This document shows positions 1 through 8,588 of a stretch of DNA of 32,351 nt, one piece after another. The notes under the pieces were generated by a model. That model saw only the letters and a program-made list of their open reading frames with translations. It did no database searches and was not told the origin of the DNA. The first letter of the stretch is position 1. Every line of letters starts with the position of its first letter. The stretch is from Erysipelotrichaceae bacterium (GTDB lineage: Bacteria; Bacillota_I; Bacilli_A; Erysipelotrichales; Erysipelotrichaceae): contig JAAZCQ010000001.1 in the NCBI GenBank assembly GCA_012513225.1, positions 1 to 32,351 on the forward strand. Direction: 5' to 3'. Made by a program: the position numbers and the translations under genes.

Positions 1-1
1 T

Positions 2-3000
2 ATCGAAATAGAATCACAAGGTAGCTATGATAGTCAAACTGTAAAAACATTATCAAAATTAAGCAATTCATATGGTATACCTTTGGAGTTTGAAAGCTTA
101 CCTTCTAATATAAACGGTATGTATTATGATGGTAAAATTGTAATTAACAAAAACTCTAGTGAGCCTTTAGTAACAGTATTCACGCATGAATTAACCCATA
201 GTTTAGAAAATACACAAACATATAATGAGTTAGTGGATTCAGTTGTAAAACATATTGAAATAACATCTGATATTAGTGATTTAAATTCAGTAATTGAAGA
301 AGAAGTTTATAGAGTTATTCAAGAACGTGCAGAATTGGGAATAAACCTAAATTATGAACAAGCACATAAAGAAGTAATAGCTGAATATATTTCAGAAAAT
401 ATTGCAGATGATAATTTTATAAATTCAATATCTAAAAATAAATCAATAGTTCAACGAATTGTGGATTGGTTAAAAGATATAGTTACTAGTCTAACTGGAA
501 GTAAAGAACAAAAAGCTTACAATAATTTATTAAAAAAGTACCAAAAAGCACTTAACCAAGTAGAATATCAACCTAATAATAGCGTTGAAAATATTCAAGC
601 AGCAGCACCTTTTTCAATTAAAGAACCTCAATATGCAGTTTTTGGTAATAATAGCGGATATGATGGCTATTCAATGAGTAATAGGGCTAGAGAAGCATAT
701 AGTGAAAATAGAAAACCTATATCTCAATTTAACAAAAACGATTTGACATACGCTAATGAAATCCTTGAATCAAAAAATATGGATAAATTAAAAAGTATTG
801 CATCGTTAAAAAGATTTGTACAAGAAAAAGGGAATACAGGTGAATGGCATCATACTAGTAGTTACGGTAATGAAACAACTTTTTATGATCTAGAATTAGC
901 ACTTGAAGAAGTTACAAATGAAGATATCGAAACATTTAACAAACCGATAAAAAAAGAAAAAGTTAATTCGGAAAGATATATAGGAAATATTGAATTTATC
1001 GAGTGGGGGGGTTCAAGAAGATATCCTAAAGCATACGAAAGAACATTAAAAAACGTAACCATCGAAGAAAAAGGTTCATATTATACTGTGTTCAACGAAA
1101 AAGGCGAACAAATATTAAGAAAAATGAAAGGTTCAAACGGAACTTATGTTACTAAGACTAATGCTAATCCTCAAACGCTGATTGAAACTCAAAAAACTAT
1201 TGAATCTGAAAAAACCTCTATTCCAAAAAGAAGTCAATATGCACAAGATAGAATACAAGAAGTTAGAAACAATAGTGATAGCGACTTTTTAAAGTTCGCT
1301 GAAGAAAAAGGGCTATATGGTTATCCGGTGACTAACAAAGGATATGAACAAAGTAATTCAGGAACCTTTTATGAAAAGGGAAGAAAACCAAGCCCGAGCG
1401 ATTATCAAAACTTAGCAAGTTTTTATGAAATTGGTGAAAAAATATATAAACCTAATAAAAATGGTGGGTTTGAAACATTTGTATGGAACGGTAAAGATTT
1501 AGTGCCAATTAAGGAATTTAATGATGCTAAGTTTTCACCTAAACCAAAAAGAAAAAGCAATATAATTACTCTAAATAAAGCTATACCAAACTTCCAAAAT
1601 AAAATGAATACTAAAGTAATGGAAATGATGAGAGAAGAAGATACTAATCTAACAAAACTTTTAAAAGATACCGCAGCTGAAATTTATGATAACGGTGATG
1701 TATCACAGGAAACATATAAAGCTACTGTTGATTATGTAGTAGAACATGCAGGTGAGCCTGACCCATCAGTTGATAGAAGTGAATTTATTAAATATTTAAG
1801 AAAAATATCTCCTATTGCAATAACACCTGGAATTAAAACAGACTATATGAATGTAGCTGAATTAAATAGGGCAATGCCTTATGGGGTAAACTTCACATCA
1901 GTATATAAAGAAAGTGCTTATGGTCGAAAAGGAAAAGTTAATCCAAACGCTCATTTTTTAGATGGATACTTTGATGAAATGCAACAGTTCTTCCCAAGCG
2001 TGTTTGATGCTAAAGATGCATTAGGCAATGTTGATGTAGAAAAAAACGGACTTATTAAAGAACAAGAACAACTAAAAATGCTAGTAGATGTTGTGCTTAA
2101 TAAAGGTAAGAAAGCGTATTACTACAAAGATGAGTACGGATACGATACTTTTAAGGACATGACCACTCAAACATTAAATGAGTATATAGCTGATGTTAAA
2201 GCTACTTTAGATAATAATAAAGCTTTAATTAAGCGCGCAAACAAAGATGAATCTGTTATAGAGAAAGCAACTGATACAATTCATAAAGTGTTTAAAACAG
2301 GAAAAGATCTAGAAACTAAATATTCTAAAGATATGGAAAGATATGTAAAAGAGTATGGAGCAATTAAGCAAGGTGAGATGCCAGCAAGAAACATTAAAGT
2401 GCCAAAAGAAACTGATAAAGGAACTGTTAAACAACACTACAGAACCATTTTAGAATCACCGCAAGCAAGTATTGAAGTAATAGAAGCTTTGCAAGGTGAG
2501 ATTGATAATGGTAACGCTACATATAAGCCTATTTCTAATGAAACGTTGGTTAAAAACTCTAAAAATACTGATGCTCAAATAGGAAATAAGCACATGTATG
2601 ATGAGTTTATGAGGAATGATAAAATATCTGCTCAAGCTATTTCTGATGGGGAATATTTATTAAATAAAGCTATGCGAAATAATAACATAGAACAAACAAT
2701 AAACTTATCTCAAAAATTAGCGTCCATGTTAAATGAAACTGGTAGAGCTTTACAATCTGCTAGGATATTAAAAAGATTAACTCCTGAAGGGCAGTTAACT
2801 ATTTTACAAAAAGAAGTTATTAAAATTAATAACGAAATAGAAACTAAATTTAAGAATAAAAAACCGGTAAAAATAAGCGATGAACTAGTTAAAAAGTTTA
2901 CTGAAGCTGATACTATAGAAGGAAAAAAAGAAGTCTTAACAGAGATGCAAAAGAACGTAGGGCAACAAATCCCCTCTTCATTTGCTGATAAAATGAACCA

Positions 3001-5047
3001 ATGGCGATATTTATCAATGTTAGGCAACCCTAGAACCCACATAAGAAACATAGTAGGTAATACAATGTTTCAACCTATAATAGGGGCTAAAAACGTTATA
3101 GGAACTATAATAGAAGGAACTTTAAGCAAAACTGGACTAATTAAAAATTTAGAAAAAAGCAAAGCTATATTAAATCCTTTAAGTAAGCAAGATAGCACAT
3201 TAATCAAATGGGCTAATGATGATTTTAAAAATGTTAAAGCTTCATTTGAAAATACCGGTAAATATGAGATAAGCAAAGAAATACAATCTAATAAAAAGGT
3301 GTTTGAAAGTAAAATTGTAGGGGAAACCTTAAATAAGTTATCTGACTGGAACTCTAAAATGTTAGATTATGAAGATGAAGTATTCACAAAATATAGGTAC
3401 TCTAGAACCTTAGCGGAGCAATTTAAAGCTAATAATGTTACACCTGAAACTGTAGACAGTGATACGCTAGTTAAATTTCAAGATAAAGCATATAAAGAAG
3501 CTTTAGAAAGCGTTTATAGAGATGCAAACGGTTTAGCTACTGCTATTAATAAATTTAGAAATGTAAACAAAGGTACAAAATTTATAGCTGATGCAATAAT
3601 GCCGTTTACTAAAACACCAATGAACATAGTAAAAAGAATGGTAGAGTATTCTCCTGTAGGGTTAGTAAAAGATATTACTTTAGGAGTTTATGAAGTACAA
3701 CAAGGCAAAATATCTGCTGACACTTACATCAATAACCTTTCTAAAGGTTTAACAGGCACAGGAATAGCGATGTTGGGATACTTCTTAGCAAGTATAGGGA
3801 TGTTTAGAACCTCTGATGATGATAAAGATAGGTTAAATAAATTTGAAAAGGATTTAGGCGAGCAAAATTATGCTTTAGTCCTTCCAAATGGTGATACATA
3901 CACTTTAGACTGGATGTCACCTGTTATAGGACCTCTAGGAATAGGGGCGGAACTTTTTAAATATATAGAAGATAAGTCTACAACTAAAAATATTGGTGAT
4001 ATATACGATAGTTTAGCCGGAGTGTTAGACCCTATCATGCAAACTTCAATGTTAAGTGGTTTGGCATACAGCTTAAACTCTTATGACGAAAATAAAATAA
4101 GTGGAGTATTTAAAAGTGCAGTTTATAGTTATGTGGGGCAATTTTTCCCAACATTAGGCGGACAATTAGCAAGGGTATTTGATGATAAAAGAAGAACTAC
4201 TTACAGTAACAACTCTTTAGAAAGACAAGTTAAAATTATTATGAATAAGTTACCTGGAGTTGCTACTCTTAATGAACCTTACATAAACAGAAAAGGCGAA
4301 GAAGAACTTACAGGAAACGTATTAGAAAAAGTATTTAATAATATGATTAATCCAGGATACTATAAGAAAAATACAGCTGATAAGTATGATAAAGAATTAA
4401 TAAGACTATTTAATATAAATCCTTCAACAAATAATGATGTTATACCTACAAGTTATTCTAAATTCTCATACAACAGTTCCAATTATAAATTTACACCAAA
4501 AGAATCAACACAAGTAAATAAATTGTATGGAACTACAGTAAGAAAAGAAGTTAGTAAATTTATAGATAGTCCTGTATACAAGAAATTATCAGACGATGAA
4601 AGAGTTAATATCATATCTAAATTACAAGATTATTCAGTACAAATGACAAGAACTGATTATTTTAATAGTAGTAGTGTAGCTGACAAACATGTAAATTATG
4701 CAAATTATTTTAAAAAGAATGGTTATGATGTGTATAGTTACTATATAAACAAAAGCATTCCTGGAGTTAAAGATTCAAACGGTGAAACTATAAAAAATTC
4801 AAAAGCAATTATAACTAGGTTCAACCTTGAAAGATTAGGAATATATGACACAATAGTCAAAGATTATCAAAATGGAAAGATAAATGATGATGATTTAAGT
4901 TATTTTAATTTAAATAAAACTGTAATAAATATGGAAACATATAAGTATTACAATAAGTTTGAAGAATATATCCAAAATAAAAAAGTAGAAAAGACATTAT
5001 CCGATTATGATATCTTTGAGTCTACAGTATTAAAATACAAAAAATAG
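2..5047 (+). CDS. Giant phage polyvalent protein with zincin motif (5'-partial)
   Basis: The reading frame is open from base 2, so the true start lies outside the window; the first internal start-like codon is a TTG at 83 and should not be taken as the start. About 1,681 residues are visible. An HELTH motif (HExxH, bases 185-199) with a downstream EVIAEY segment (about base 375) resembles zinc metallopeptidase domains found in large phage polyvalent proteins. The middle is long, polar and helical. A segment around bases 2975-3060 (key residues NPRTH and RNIVGN) and the following hydrophobic stretches (about 3060-3120, 3595-3680, 3750-3810) match what I know of the membrane-interacting part of giant phage proteins co-injected or packaged in the virion. 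It is probably an internal or ejected virion protein; catalytic activity is inference. It ends at a strong terminator, and two small phage genes and the att junction follow. Confidence 0.8.
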   Translation: MEIESQGSYDSQTVKTLSKLSNSYGIPLEFESLPSNINGMYYDGKIVINKNSSEPLVTVFTHELTHSLENTQTYNELVDSVVKHIEITSDISDLNSVIEEEVYRVIQERAELGINLNYEQAHKEVIAEYISENIADDNFINSISKNKSIVQRIVDWLKDIVTSLTGSKEQKAYNNLLKKYQKALNQVEYQPNNSVENIQAAAPFSIKEPQYAVFGNNSGYDGYSMSNRAREAYSENRKPISQFNKNDLTYANEILESKNMDKLKSIASLKRFVQEKGNTGEWHHTSSYGNETTFYDLELALEEVTNEDIETFNKPIKKEKVNSERYIGNIEFIEWGGSRRYPKAYERTLKNVTIEEKGSYYTVFNEKGEQILRKMKGSNGTYVTKTNANPQTLIETQKTIESEKTSIPKRSQYAQDRIQEVRNNSDSDFLKFAEEKGLYGYPVTNKGYEQSNSGTFYEKGRKPSPSDYQNLASFYEIGEKIYKPNKNGGFETFVWNGKDLVPIKEFNDAKFSPKPKRKSNIITLNKAIPNFQNKMNTKVMEMMREEDTNLTKLLKDTAAEIYDNGDVSQETYKATVDYVVEHAGEPDPSVDRSEFIKYLRKISPIAITPGIKTDYMNVAELNRAMPYGVNFTSVYKESAYGRKGKVNPNAHFLDGYFDEMQQFFPSVFDAKDALGNVDVEKNGLIKEQEQLKMLVDVVLNKGKKAYYYKDEYGYDTFKDMTTQTLNEYIADVKATLDNNKALIKRANKDESVIEKATDTIHKVFKTGKDLETKYSKDMERYVKEYGAIKQGEMPARNIKVPKETDKGTVKQHYRTILESPQASIEVIEALQGEIDNGNATYKPISNETLVKNSKNTDAQIGNKHMYDEFMRNDKISAQAISDGEYLLNKAMRNNNIEQTINLSQKLASMLNETGRALQSARILKRLTPEGQLTILQKEVIKINNEIETKFKNKKPVKISDELVKKFTEADTIEGKKEVLTEMQKNVGQQIPSSFADKMNQWRYLSMLGNPRTHIRNIVGNTMFQPIIGAKNVIGTIIEGTLSKTGLIKNLEKSKAILNPLSKQDSTLIKWANDDFKNVKASFENTGKYEISKEIQSNKKVFESKIVGETLNKLSDWNSKMLDYEDEVFTKYRYSRTLAEQFKANNVTPETVDSDTLVKFQDKAYKEALESVYRDANGLATAINKFRNVNKGTKFIADAIMPFTKTPMNIVKRMVEYSPVGLVKDITLGVYEVQQGKISADTYINNLSKGLTGTGIAMLGYFLASIGMFRTSDDDKDRLNKFEKDLGEQNYALVLPNGDTYTLDWMSPVIGPLGIGAELFKYIEDKSTTKNIGDIYDSLAGVLDPIMQTSMLSGLAYSLNSYDENKISGVFKSAVYSYVGQFFPTLGGQLARVFDDKRRTTYSNNSLERQVKIIMNKLPGVATLNEPYINRKGEEELTGNVLEKVFNNMINPGYYKKNTADKYDKELIRLFNINPSTNNDVIPTSYSKFSYNSSNYKFTPKESTQVNKLYGTTVRKEVSKFIDSPVYKKLSDDERVNIISKLQDYSVQMTRTDYFNSSSVADKHVNYANYFKKNGYDVYSYYINKSIPGVKDSNGETIKNSKAIITRFNLERLGIYDTIVKDYQNGKINDDDLSYFNLNKTVINMETYKYYNKFEEYIQNKKVEKTLSDYDIFESTVLKYKK

Positions 5048-5072
5048 CTTACCTTTTAGGTAGGCTTTTTTA
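5046..5072 (+). terminator. Intrinsic terminator of the giant phage gene
   Basis: A 9-bp stem (5046-5054 with 5058-5066, one G-T pair) with a 3-base loop is followed by a T-rich tract. It starts inside the TAG stop codon of the large gene, so the large gene ends a transcription unit. Confidence 0.85.
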
Positions 5073-5105
5073 TTTTATTTGATATACTTAAAAAGAGGTG
5101 TATAT

Positions 5106-5435
5106 ATGAAATATAGTTATGCAAGTGATGAACTAATAGAAGAATTAGAAAGCGATATTGAAGAGTTTGGGAATGATGCATTAATGGAAACAATCGTAAG
5201 AAGAATAGGTGAATATGAATTTATAATCGACTATCAAGCTTATTTTTCTGATTTAGAATTATTAGACAATGATCCGTTAGATTTAGAAGAAATTGAAGAA
5301 ACTAAATTTATTCTTGAAGATGGTGACCATGTGGAAATCTTCACAGCAATAGACTTATTACAATTATTAAAATACCAAAATGATATAGCTAATCCTGTTA
5401 ACCATAAAAGCATAAAAGGGATTACTTTATCATGA
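5106..5435 (+). CDS. Small strongly acidic prophage protein, unknown function
   Basis: This 109-residue protein begins at ATG 5106, with GAGGTG at 5095-5100 as ribosome site; an upstream in-frame TTG at 5079 lacks one and is not preferred. I do not recognise a family. It has 28 Asp/Glu against 7 Lys/Arg, no signal peptide and no membrane segment, and reads as a compact soluble protein. It lies between the terminator of the giant virion-type gene and the prophage end, where phages often carry accessory (moron) genes. Its stop overlaps the start of the next gene (ATGA at 5432), so the two are translated together. An acidic DNA-mimic or inhibitor role is possible but unproven. Confidence 0.75.
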   Translation: MKYSYASDELIEELESDIEEFGNDALMETIVRRIGEYEFIIDYQAYFSDLELLDNDPLDLEEIEETKFILEDGDHVEIFTAIDLLQLLKYQNDIANPVNHKSIKGITLS

Positions 5436-5605
5436 ATCAAGAAATTAAGAACAAACTCCAGGAACTAGAGAGTTTAACAAGAATACTAAGTGAATCTATG
5501 GAAACAGTACCAGGAACAGAAGACACAACTATAAAGAAAAGTGATGTTTCAAATATGCTAGCTATAATAAATAAAAGCATAAAGGAAATATTGACCACCA
5601 TTTGA
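5432..5605 (+). CDS. 57-residue prophage protein, unknown
   Basis: The ATG at 5432 overlaps the TGA of the preceding gene (ATGA), implying translational coupling. The 57-residue product has a charged, heptad-like N-terminal half (NKLQELESLTRIL) that could form a short coiled coil, and a Lys/Ile-rich helical C-terminus. There is no signal peptide or transmembrane segment and I recognise no family. It is the last gene before the putative attR. Its final codons overlap a tandem TTGACCAC repeat that may be an integrase site. Confidence 0.6.
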   Translation: MNQEIKNKLQELESLTRILSESMETVPGTEDTTIKKSDVSNMLAIINKSIKEILTTI

Positions 5606-5611
5606 CCACTA
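5591..5611 (+). repeat. Tandem 10-bp direct repeat near att core
   Basis: TTGACCACCA (5591-5600) and TTGACCACTA (5602-5611) are spaced by 11 bp, about one helical turn, and lie about 90 bp from the putative att core. Arm-type binding sites of tyrosine integrases often look like this. Assignment is inference because the integrase is not in the window. Confidence 0.4.
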
Positions 5612-5698
5612 AAAATTATAATTAATAAAAACTCAACGATTGCAAATACGATATATAAAAGGTTTATGAGATGTAATGATACATAAAATAAGGTTATA

Positions 5699-5721
5699 AT
5701 CGTATCCGACCTCGGGCACCA
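5699..5721 (+). other. Putative attR: tRNA 3'-end remnant at prophage junction
   Basis: The sequence reads as a tRNA 3' end: a T-loop-like ATCGTAT (5699-5705), T-stem strand CCGAC (5706-5710), acceptor strand CTCGGGC (5711-5717), discriminator A and CCA (5719-5721). No matching GCCCGAG 5' acceptor or GTCGG T-stem strand lies upstream, so this is only the end of a tRNA. An intrinsic terminator follows at once. Phage genes lie to the left and housekeeping genes to the right. This is what remains at attR when a phage integrates into a tRNA 3' end. The identity of the tRNA cannot be told. Confidence 0.65.
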
Positions 5722-5730
5722 ATTAAAAAT

Positions 5731-5756
5731 TAGTCTATAAATATAGACTTTTTTTT
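5731..5756 (+). terminator. Terminator probably of the original tRNA gene
   Basis: An 8-base inverted repeat (5732-5739 with 5742-5749; realistically a 7-bp stem with a 4-base loop) is followed by eight T residues. It sits 10 bp after the tRNA-like CCA, as expected for the terminator of the tRNA gene that the phage entered. Confidence 0.75.
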
Positions 5757-5771
5757 ACAAGTATATGTTTA

Positions 5772-5796
5772 AATAAGAATTATAATAATTCTTATT
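5772..5796. other. AT-rich perfect hairpin downstream of nnr
   Basis: A 10-bp perfect inverted repeat (AATAAGAATT / AATTCTTATT) with a 5-base loop lies just past the 3' end of the minus-strand nnr gene. It lacks a clear U-tract on the minus strand, so it may stabilise the mRNA end or be a weak terminator. Confidence 0.4.
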
Positions 5797-5804
5797 TTAA
5801 AATT

Positions 5805-7271
5805 TTATAAATTATATTTATAAAAGAATTCTTCTAATAATTCTTGGTATCTTTCTAAATTGAAATTAGCTGTAGCATATCTTTTTTTTGCGTAATCTGA
5901 AATATAACTATGTAACCAAACAGCCATAACAGCTGCTAAATAAGTATCCTTTATTATTGCAGTCATTGATGTAATCATACCTGTAAGTAAATCTCCACTT
6001 CCAGCCCTAGCAAGTATTTGATTACCTGTTTGATTTATATAAATATTTTTATTTGATACAACAATTGTGTGTACACCTTTCAATACTAAAATAACATTAT
6101 GTTTTTTACAAAAATCTTTTGCGATTTCAAATCTATTTTCTTCAATTACTTCTATCGGTTTATTTATCATTCTTGCAAATTCGACAATATGAGGTGTAAG
6201 AATAACTTTGGCATTTGTAAGATTAAGTTTATAGTAATTTCTTTGTAGTAAATTAATAGCTTCAGCATCTAATACTAGTGGTTTATTACTAAACTGAAGA
6301 AGCATATCTAAAATATCATTTTTTGCAGGTAATCTTAAAGAACCACTACCAAATCCAATTGAAGAATTACTATCGATTAAAGGCTTTATTCTTTCCTCAA
6401 AGTTTTTTTCATTAAAAGGATGATATACACAAGTAAGAAATCTATTTGCAAGAAGTGGGTAACAGCTTTCATCAGTACATACTGTTAAATATGTTATACC
6501 AGTATATAAAGCACCAATAATATTAAGTCCAAGTGCTCCAGCCATACCCCAACCACCACCTATTAACAGTGATTTTCCATTTTTTCCTTTATAATTATTT
6601 TCTTTTATTAAAGGGTAATTTTTCAAAAATGTATTTAAATCCATTTCTATATAATTAGAGATTGTATTATATGAAATTTCTAAATTTAATAAAACTACAT
6701 TTTCAAATAAATTATGTAATTTTTTAAGCATATGAAAAGGTTTATAACATTCTAATGCTAGGGTATATTTTGATTTAATTGCATTTTTGTCAAAAAAGTC
6801 ACCATCCGCTTCTGCTCCACTATTTATATCAATACTAATAACTTCTTTATTACTGTTGTTAATAAATGAGAAAAGCTGTGTGTCATTACTTGATAAATAC
6901 CCATAATAACCAAAACCATAAATAGCATCAATTACAAGATCAAATCGATCTAAATCCTTTTTAAGTGTTTTATAATCAATAAATAGTTTTTTATCCATTT
7001 TTTTATATATAGATGTAGCTATTTCACTTTTTATTTTTCCTGAAACTAAGCAAGCTTTTATATCAAATCCTAAGTCGCTTAATAGTTGTGTAACTACAAG
7101 ACCATCTCCACCATTATTACCACTACCGCATAAAACTATAATTTTTTTATTAATATCATATTTATCTAAGATAAAATCTTTTATTTTATTTCCTACAATA
7201 TTCATTAGCTCAAGTGAATTAAATCCACTTTCTTTTTCTATTAATTTCATTGTGTTTACATCAACAATCAT
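5805..7271 (-). CDS. nnr: Bifunctional NAD(P)H-hydrate epimerase / ADP-dependent NAD(P)HX dehydratase
   Basis: This 488-residue cytoplasmic repair enzyme converts damaged, hydrated NADH and NADPH back to the normal cofactors. The N-terminal YjeF_N (epimerase) domain spans about residues 1-205, with the GSGNNGGDGL loop near residue 50 and the DAIYGFG segment. The C-terminal ribokinase-like dehydratase domain (about 220-488) has the family motif GSGDLLTGM near residue 425. Length and domain order match the fused bacterial enzyme. The start is fixed by AAGGAG on the minus strand at about 7275-7281. It is a single gene, and its 3' end is the first host gene right of the prophage junction. Confidence 0.92.
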   Translation of the reverse strand: MIVDVNTMKLIEKESGFNSLELMNIVGNKIKDFILDKYDINKKIIVLCGSGNNGGDGLVVTQLLSDLGFDIKACLVSGKIKSEIATSIYKKMDKKLFIDYKTLKKDLDRFDLVIDAIYGFGYYGYLSSNDTQLFSFINNSNKEVISIDINSGAEADGDFFDKNAIKSKYTLALECYKPFHMLKKLHNLFENVVLLNLEISYNTISNYIEMDLNTFLKNYPLIKENNYKGKNGKSLLIGGGWGMAGALGLNIIGALYTGITYLTVCTDESCYPLLANRFLTCVYHPFNEKNFEERIKPLIDSNSSIGFGSGSLRLPAKNDILDMLLQFSNKPLVLDAEAINLLQRNYYKLNLTNAKVILTPHIVEFARMINKPIEVIEENRFEIAKDFCKKHNVILVLKGVHTIVVSNKNIYINQTGNQILARAGSGDLLTGMITSMTAIIKDTYLAAVMAVWLHSYISDYAKKRYATANFNLERYQELLEEFFYKYNL

Positions 7272-7320
7272 AAAAACTCCTTCAATAATACATATATTAT
7301 AACCTTAAAGCATCAATAAG

Positions 7321-7349
7321 TTTACATTTTATCACGTTTTATATATAAT
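7321..7349 (+). promoter_or_regulatory. Sigma-A-type promoter of the H1-like gene
   Basis: TTTACA (7321-7326), a 17-bp spacer and a perfect TATAAT (7344-7349). It lies 45 bp before the ATG of the Lys/Ala-rich gene, which also has a strong GGGAGG ribosome site, so high expression is likely. Confidence 0.8.
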
Positions 7350-7393
7350 ACCGTTATACTTAAGGAATAGGTATAAGAAGGGAGGTCGCAAAT

Positions 7394-7972
7394 ATGACCG
7401 AAAAGAAAACAGTAAAAACATCTGCTAAAGCTGCAGAAGAAAAAAAAGCGGTTAAAAAAGTGGCAGCAAAAGTAGAAACAAAAGAAGTGGCAAAACCTGC
7501 GACAAAAGCTTCTGCAACTAAAACAGTAAAAACTGTTACAAAACCTGCAGCAAAAGCAGCAACCAAACCTGCAACAAAAGCAGTAGCAAAACCTGCAACA
7601 AAAGCTGTAGCAAAATCTGAAACAAAAGAAAGTGCTAAACCAGCTGTAAAAAAAGCTCCAGCAAAAAAAGCAGTAGCACCAAAAGTTGTAAAGAAAACAG
7701 TTCAAGATTATATTGATGTAATTAATTGGAAAAAATGGGAAGCTCACAACATGGATTGGCTTTACATTGAAATTAATGCAGGAGATTTATTGACTGAATT
7801 AGAAGCAGGCGTTAGTAACATAACAACAGCATCTAAAGCTATTTTAGAATGCATGTTAGAAGGTGATGAATTTATTTTTGAACCAAAAACTAAAACAAAA
7901 GCTTCTGAAAAATTAACTGTTAGATATTATTGTGATAACTTAAGCGAAACTCGTCAAAAATATCAAGGTTAA
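7394..7972 (+). CDS. Protein with histone H1-like Lys/Ala/Pro-rich tail and small C-terminal domain
   Basis: The 192-residue product has two parts. Residues 1 to about 108 are a low-complexity basic tail built from Lys, Ala, Pro, Thr and Val, with recurring KPATKA units. Such tails bind DNA in eukaryotic H1, chlamydial Hc1 and some bacterial nucleoid proteins. Residues about 109-192 form a non-repetitive domain (VQDYIDVINWKKWEAHNMDW onward, ending near RYYCDNLSETRQKYQG) that I do not recognise. A strong promoter (7321-7349), a GGGAGG ribosome site before ATG 7394 and its own terminator indicate an abundant, monocistronic product. A DNA- or RNA-binding nucleoid role is inferred from composition only. 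Confidence 0.8.
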   Translation: MTEKKTVKTSAKAAEEKKAVKKVAAKVETKEVAKPATKASATKTVKTVTKPAAKAATKPATKAVAKPATKAVAKSETKESAKPAVKKAPAKKAVAPKVVKKTVQDYIDVINWKKWEAHNMDWLYIEINAGDLLTELEAGVSNITTASKAILECMLEGDEFIFEPKTKTKASEKLTVRYYCDNLSETRQKYQG

Positions 7973-7973
7973 G

Positions 7974-8001
7974 CGGGGTATAAAATTATATTCCGTTTTT
8001 T
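7974..8001 (+). terminator. Terminator after the H1-like gene
   Basis: A 9-bp stem with two G-T pairs (7974-7982 with 7987-7995) and a 4-base loop is followed by six T. Its 3' half overlaps the end of the convergent membrane-protein gene. Confidence 0.8.
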
Positions 8002-8549
8002 ATTAGTAATAAACCGATTATAAAAGATGTTGAAATAGTATAAATTACTTCAACCAAAGAACTAATACTACCAAACATCATGCTTAATACAAAGCATAAT
8101 GAAAATTGTAATACATATAAATATCCAGCATAAATACTGATTTTTATATTATTTAGTTTCATAAAATTATAAATAGTAAATAATATATAATTAAAGTATA
8201 TTAAAGCTATGTAAGCAAAGGCAACATGTATAAATGATATCAAATTATCTGTAGAGCTATATGGAATAAAAGAAGATATTATTAATATTAAAAATAAATA
8301 AATACATTGATTAAGTGTAGGTTTAAATAACCTATACTTTTTCTTTATTTCATATACACTCAAAGCTGTAAAAGATATTGTAGTTATAGCCCACACCATG
8401 TAAAGTAATCTTGTATCACTTTGTGTAGATAAATATGTGAAATTATATTTCAATAAATCACTTTGAAGTGCTAAAGATACTGTTATTAATGGTACAATAA
8501 AAAAACAAGCTATTAAACATAATTTTTTTAGTGAAAATTTAAACGGCAT
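7986..8549 (-). CDS. Small polytopic membrane protein, unknown
   Basis: The 187-residue protein is almost entirely hydrophobic, with about six transmembrane helices separated by short loops; a basic MPFKFSLKK N-terminus precedes the first. I do not recognise the family. It is convergent with the H1-like gene and divergent from pheA. There is no ribosome site before its ATG. Instead an extended -10 element (TGTTATAAT on the minus strand) ends 6 bases before the ATG, so the mRNA probably starts at the start codon and is leaderless. Confidence 0.7.
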   Translation of the reverse strand: MPFKFSLKKLCLIACFFIVPLITVSLALQSDLLKYNFTYLSTQSDTRLLYMVWAITTISFTALSVYEIKKKYRLFKPTLNQCIYLFLILIISSFIPYSSTDNLISFIHVAFAYIALIYFNYILFTIYNFMKLNNIKISIYAGYLYVLQFSLCFVLSMMFGSISSLVEVIYTISTSFIIGLLLIKNGI

Positions 8550-8555
8550 AAAAAG

Positions 8556-8564
8556 ATTATAACA
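8556..8564 (-). promoter_or_regulatory. Extended -10 promoter predicting leaderless mRNA
   Basis: On the minus strand this reads TG-T-TATAAT. Six bases separate the hexamer from the ATG at 8549, which places +1 on the A of the ATG. No convincing -35 is visible, as is common for extended -10 promoters. Confidence 0.6.
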
Positions 8565-8588
8565 TTAAAAAAATATAGGAGTGTGAAA

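Noticed and set aside
5640-5721. A complete tRNA gene at the prophage end
   Set aside because: No complementary 5' acceptor, D-arm or anticodon arm can be found upstream; only the 3' end is tRNA-like.
7490-7640. Short repeated units that might suggest a CRISPR or tandem repeat array
   Set aside because: They are codon-level repeats of the KPATKA tail within one good reading frame, with no spacers.
7322-7747. Minus-strand Cys/Phe-rich open frame
   Set aside because: It is the antisense shadow of the Lys/Ala-repeat gene and has no ribosome site.
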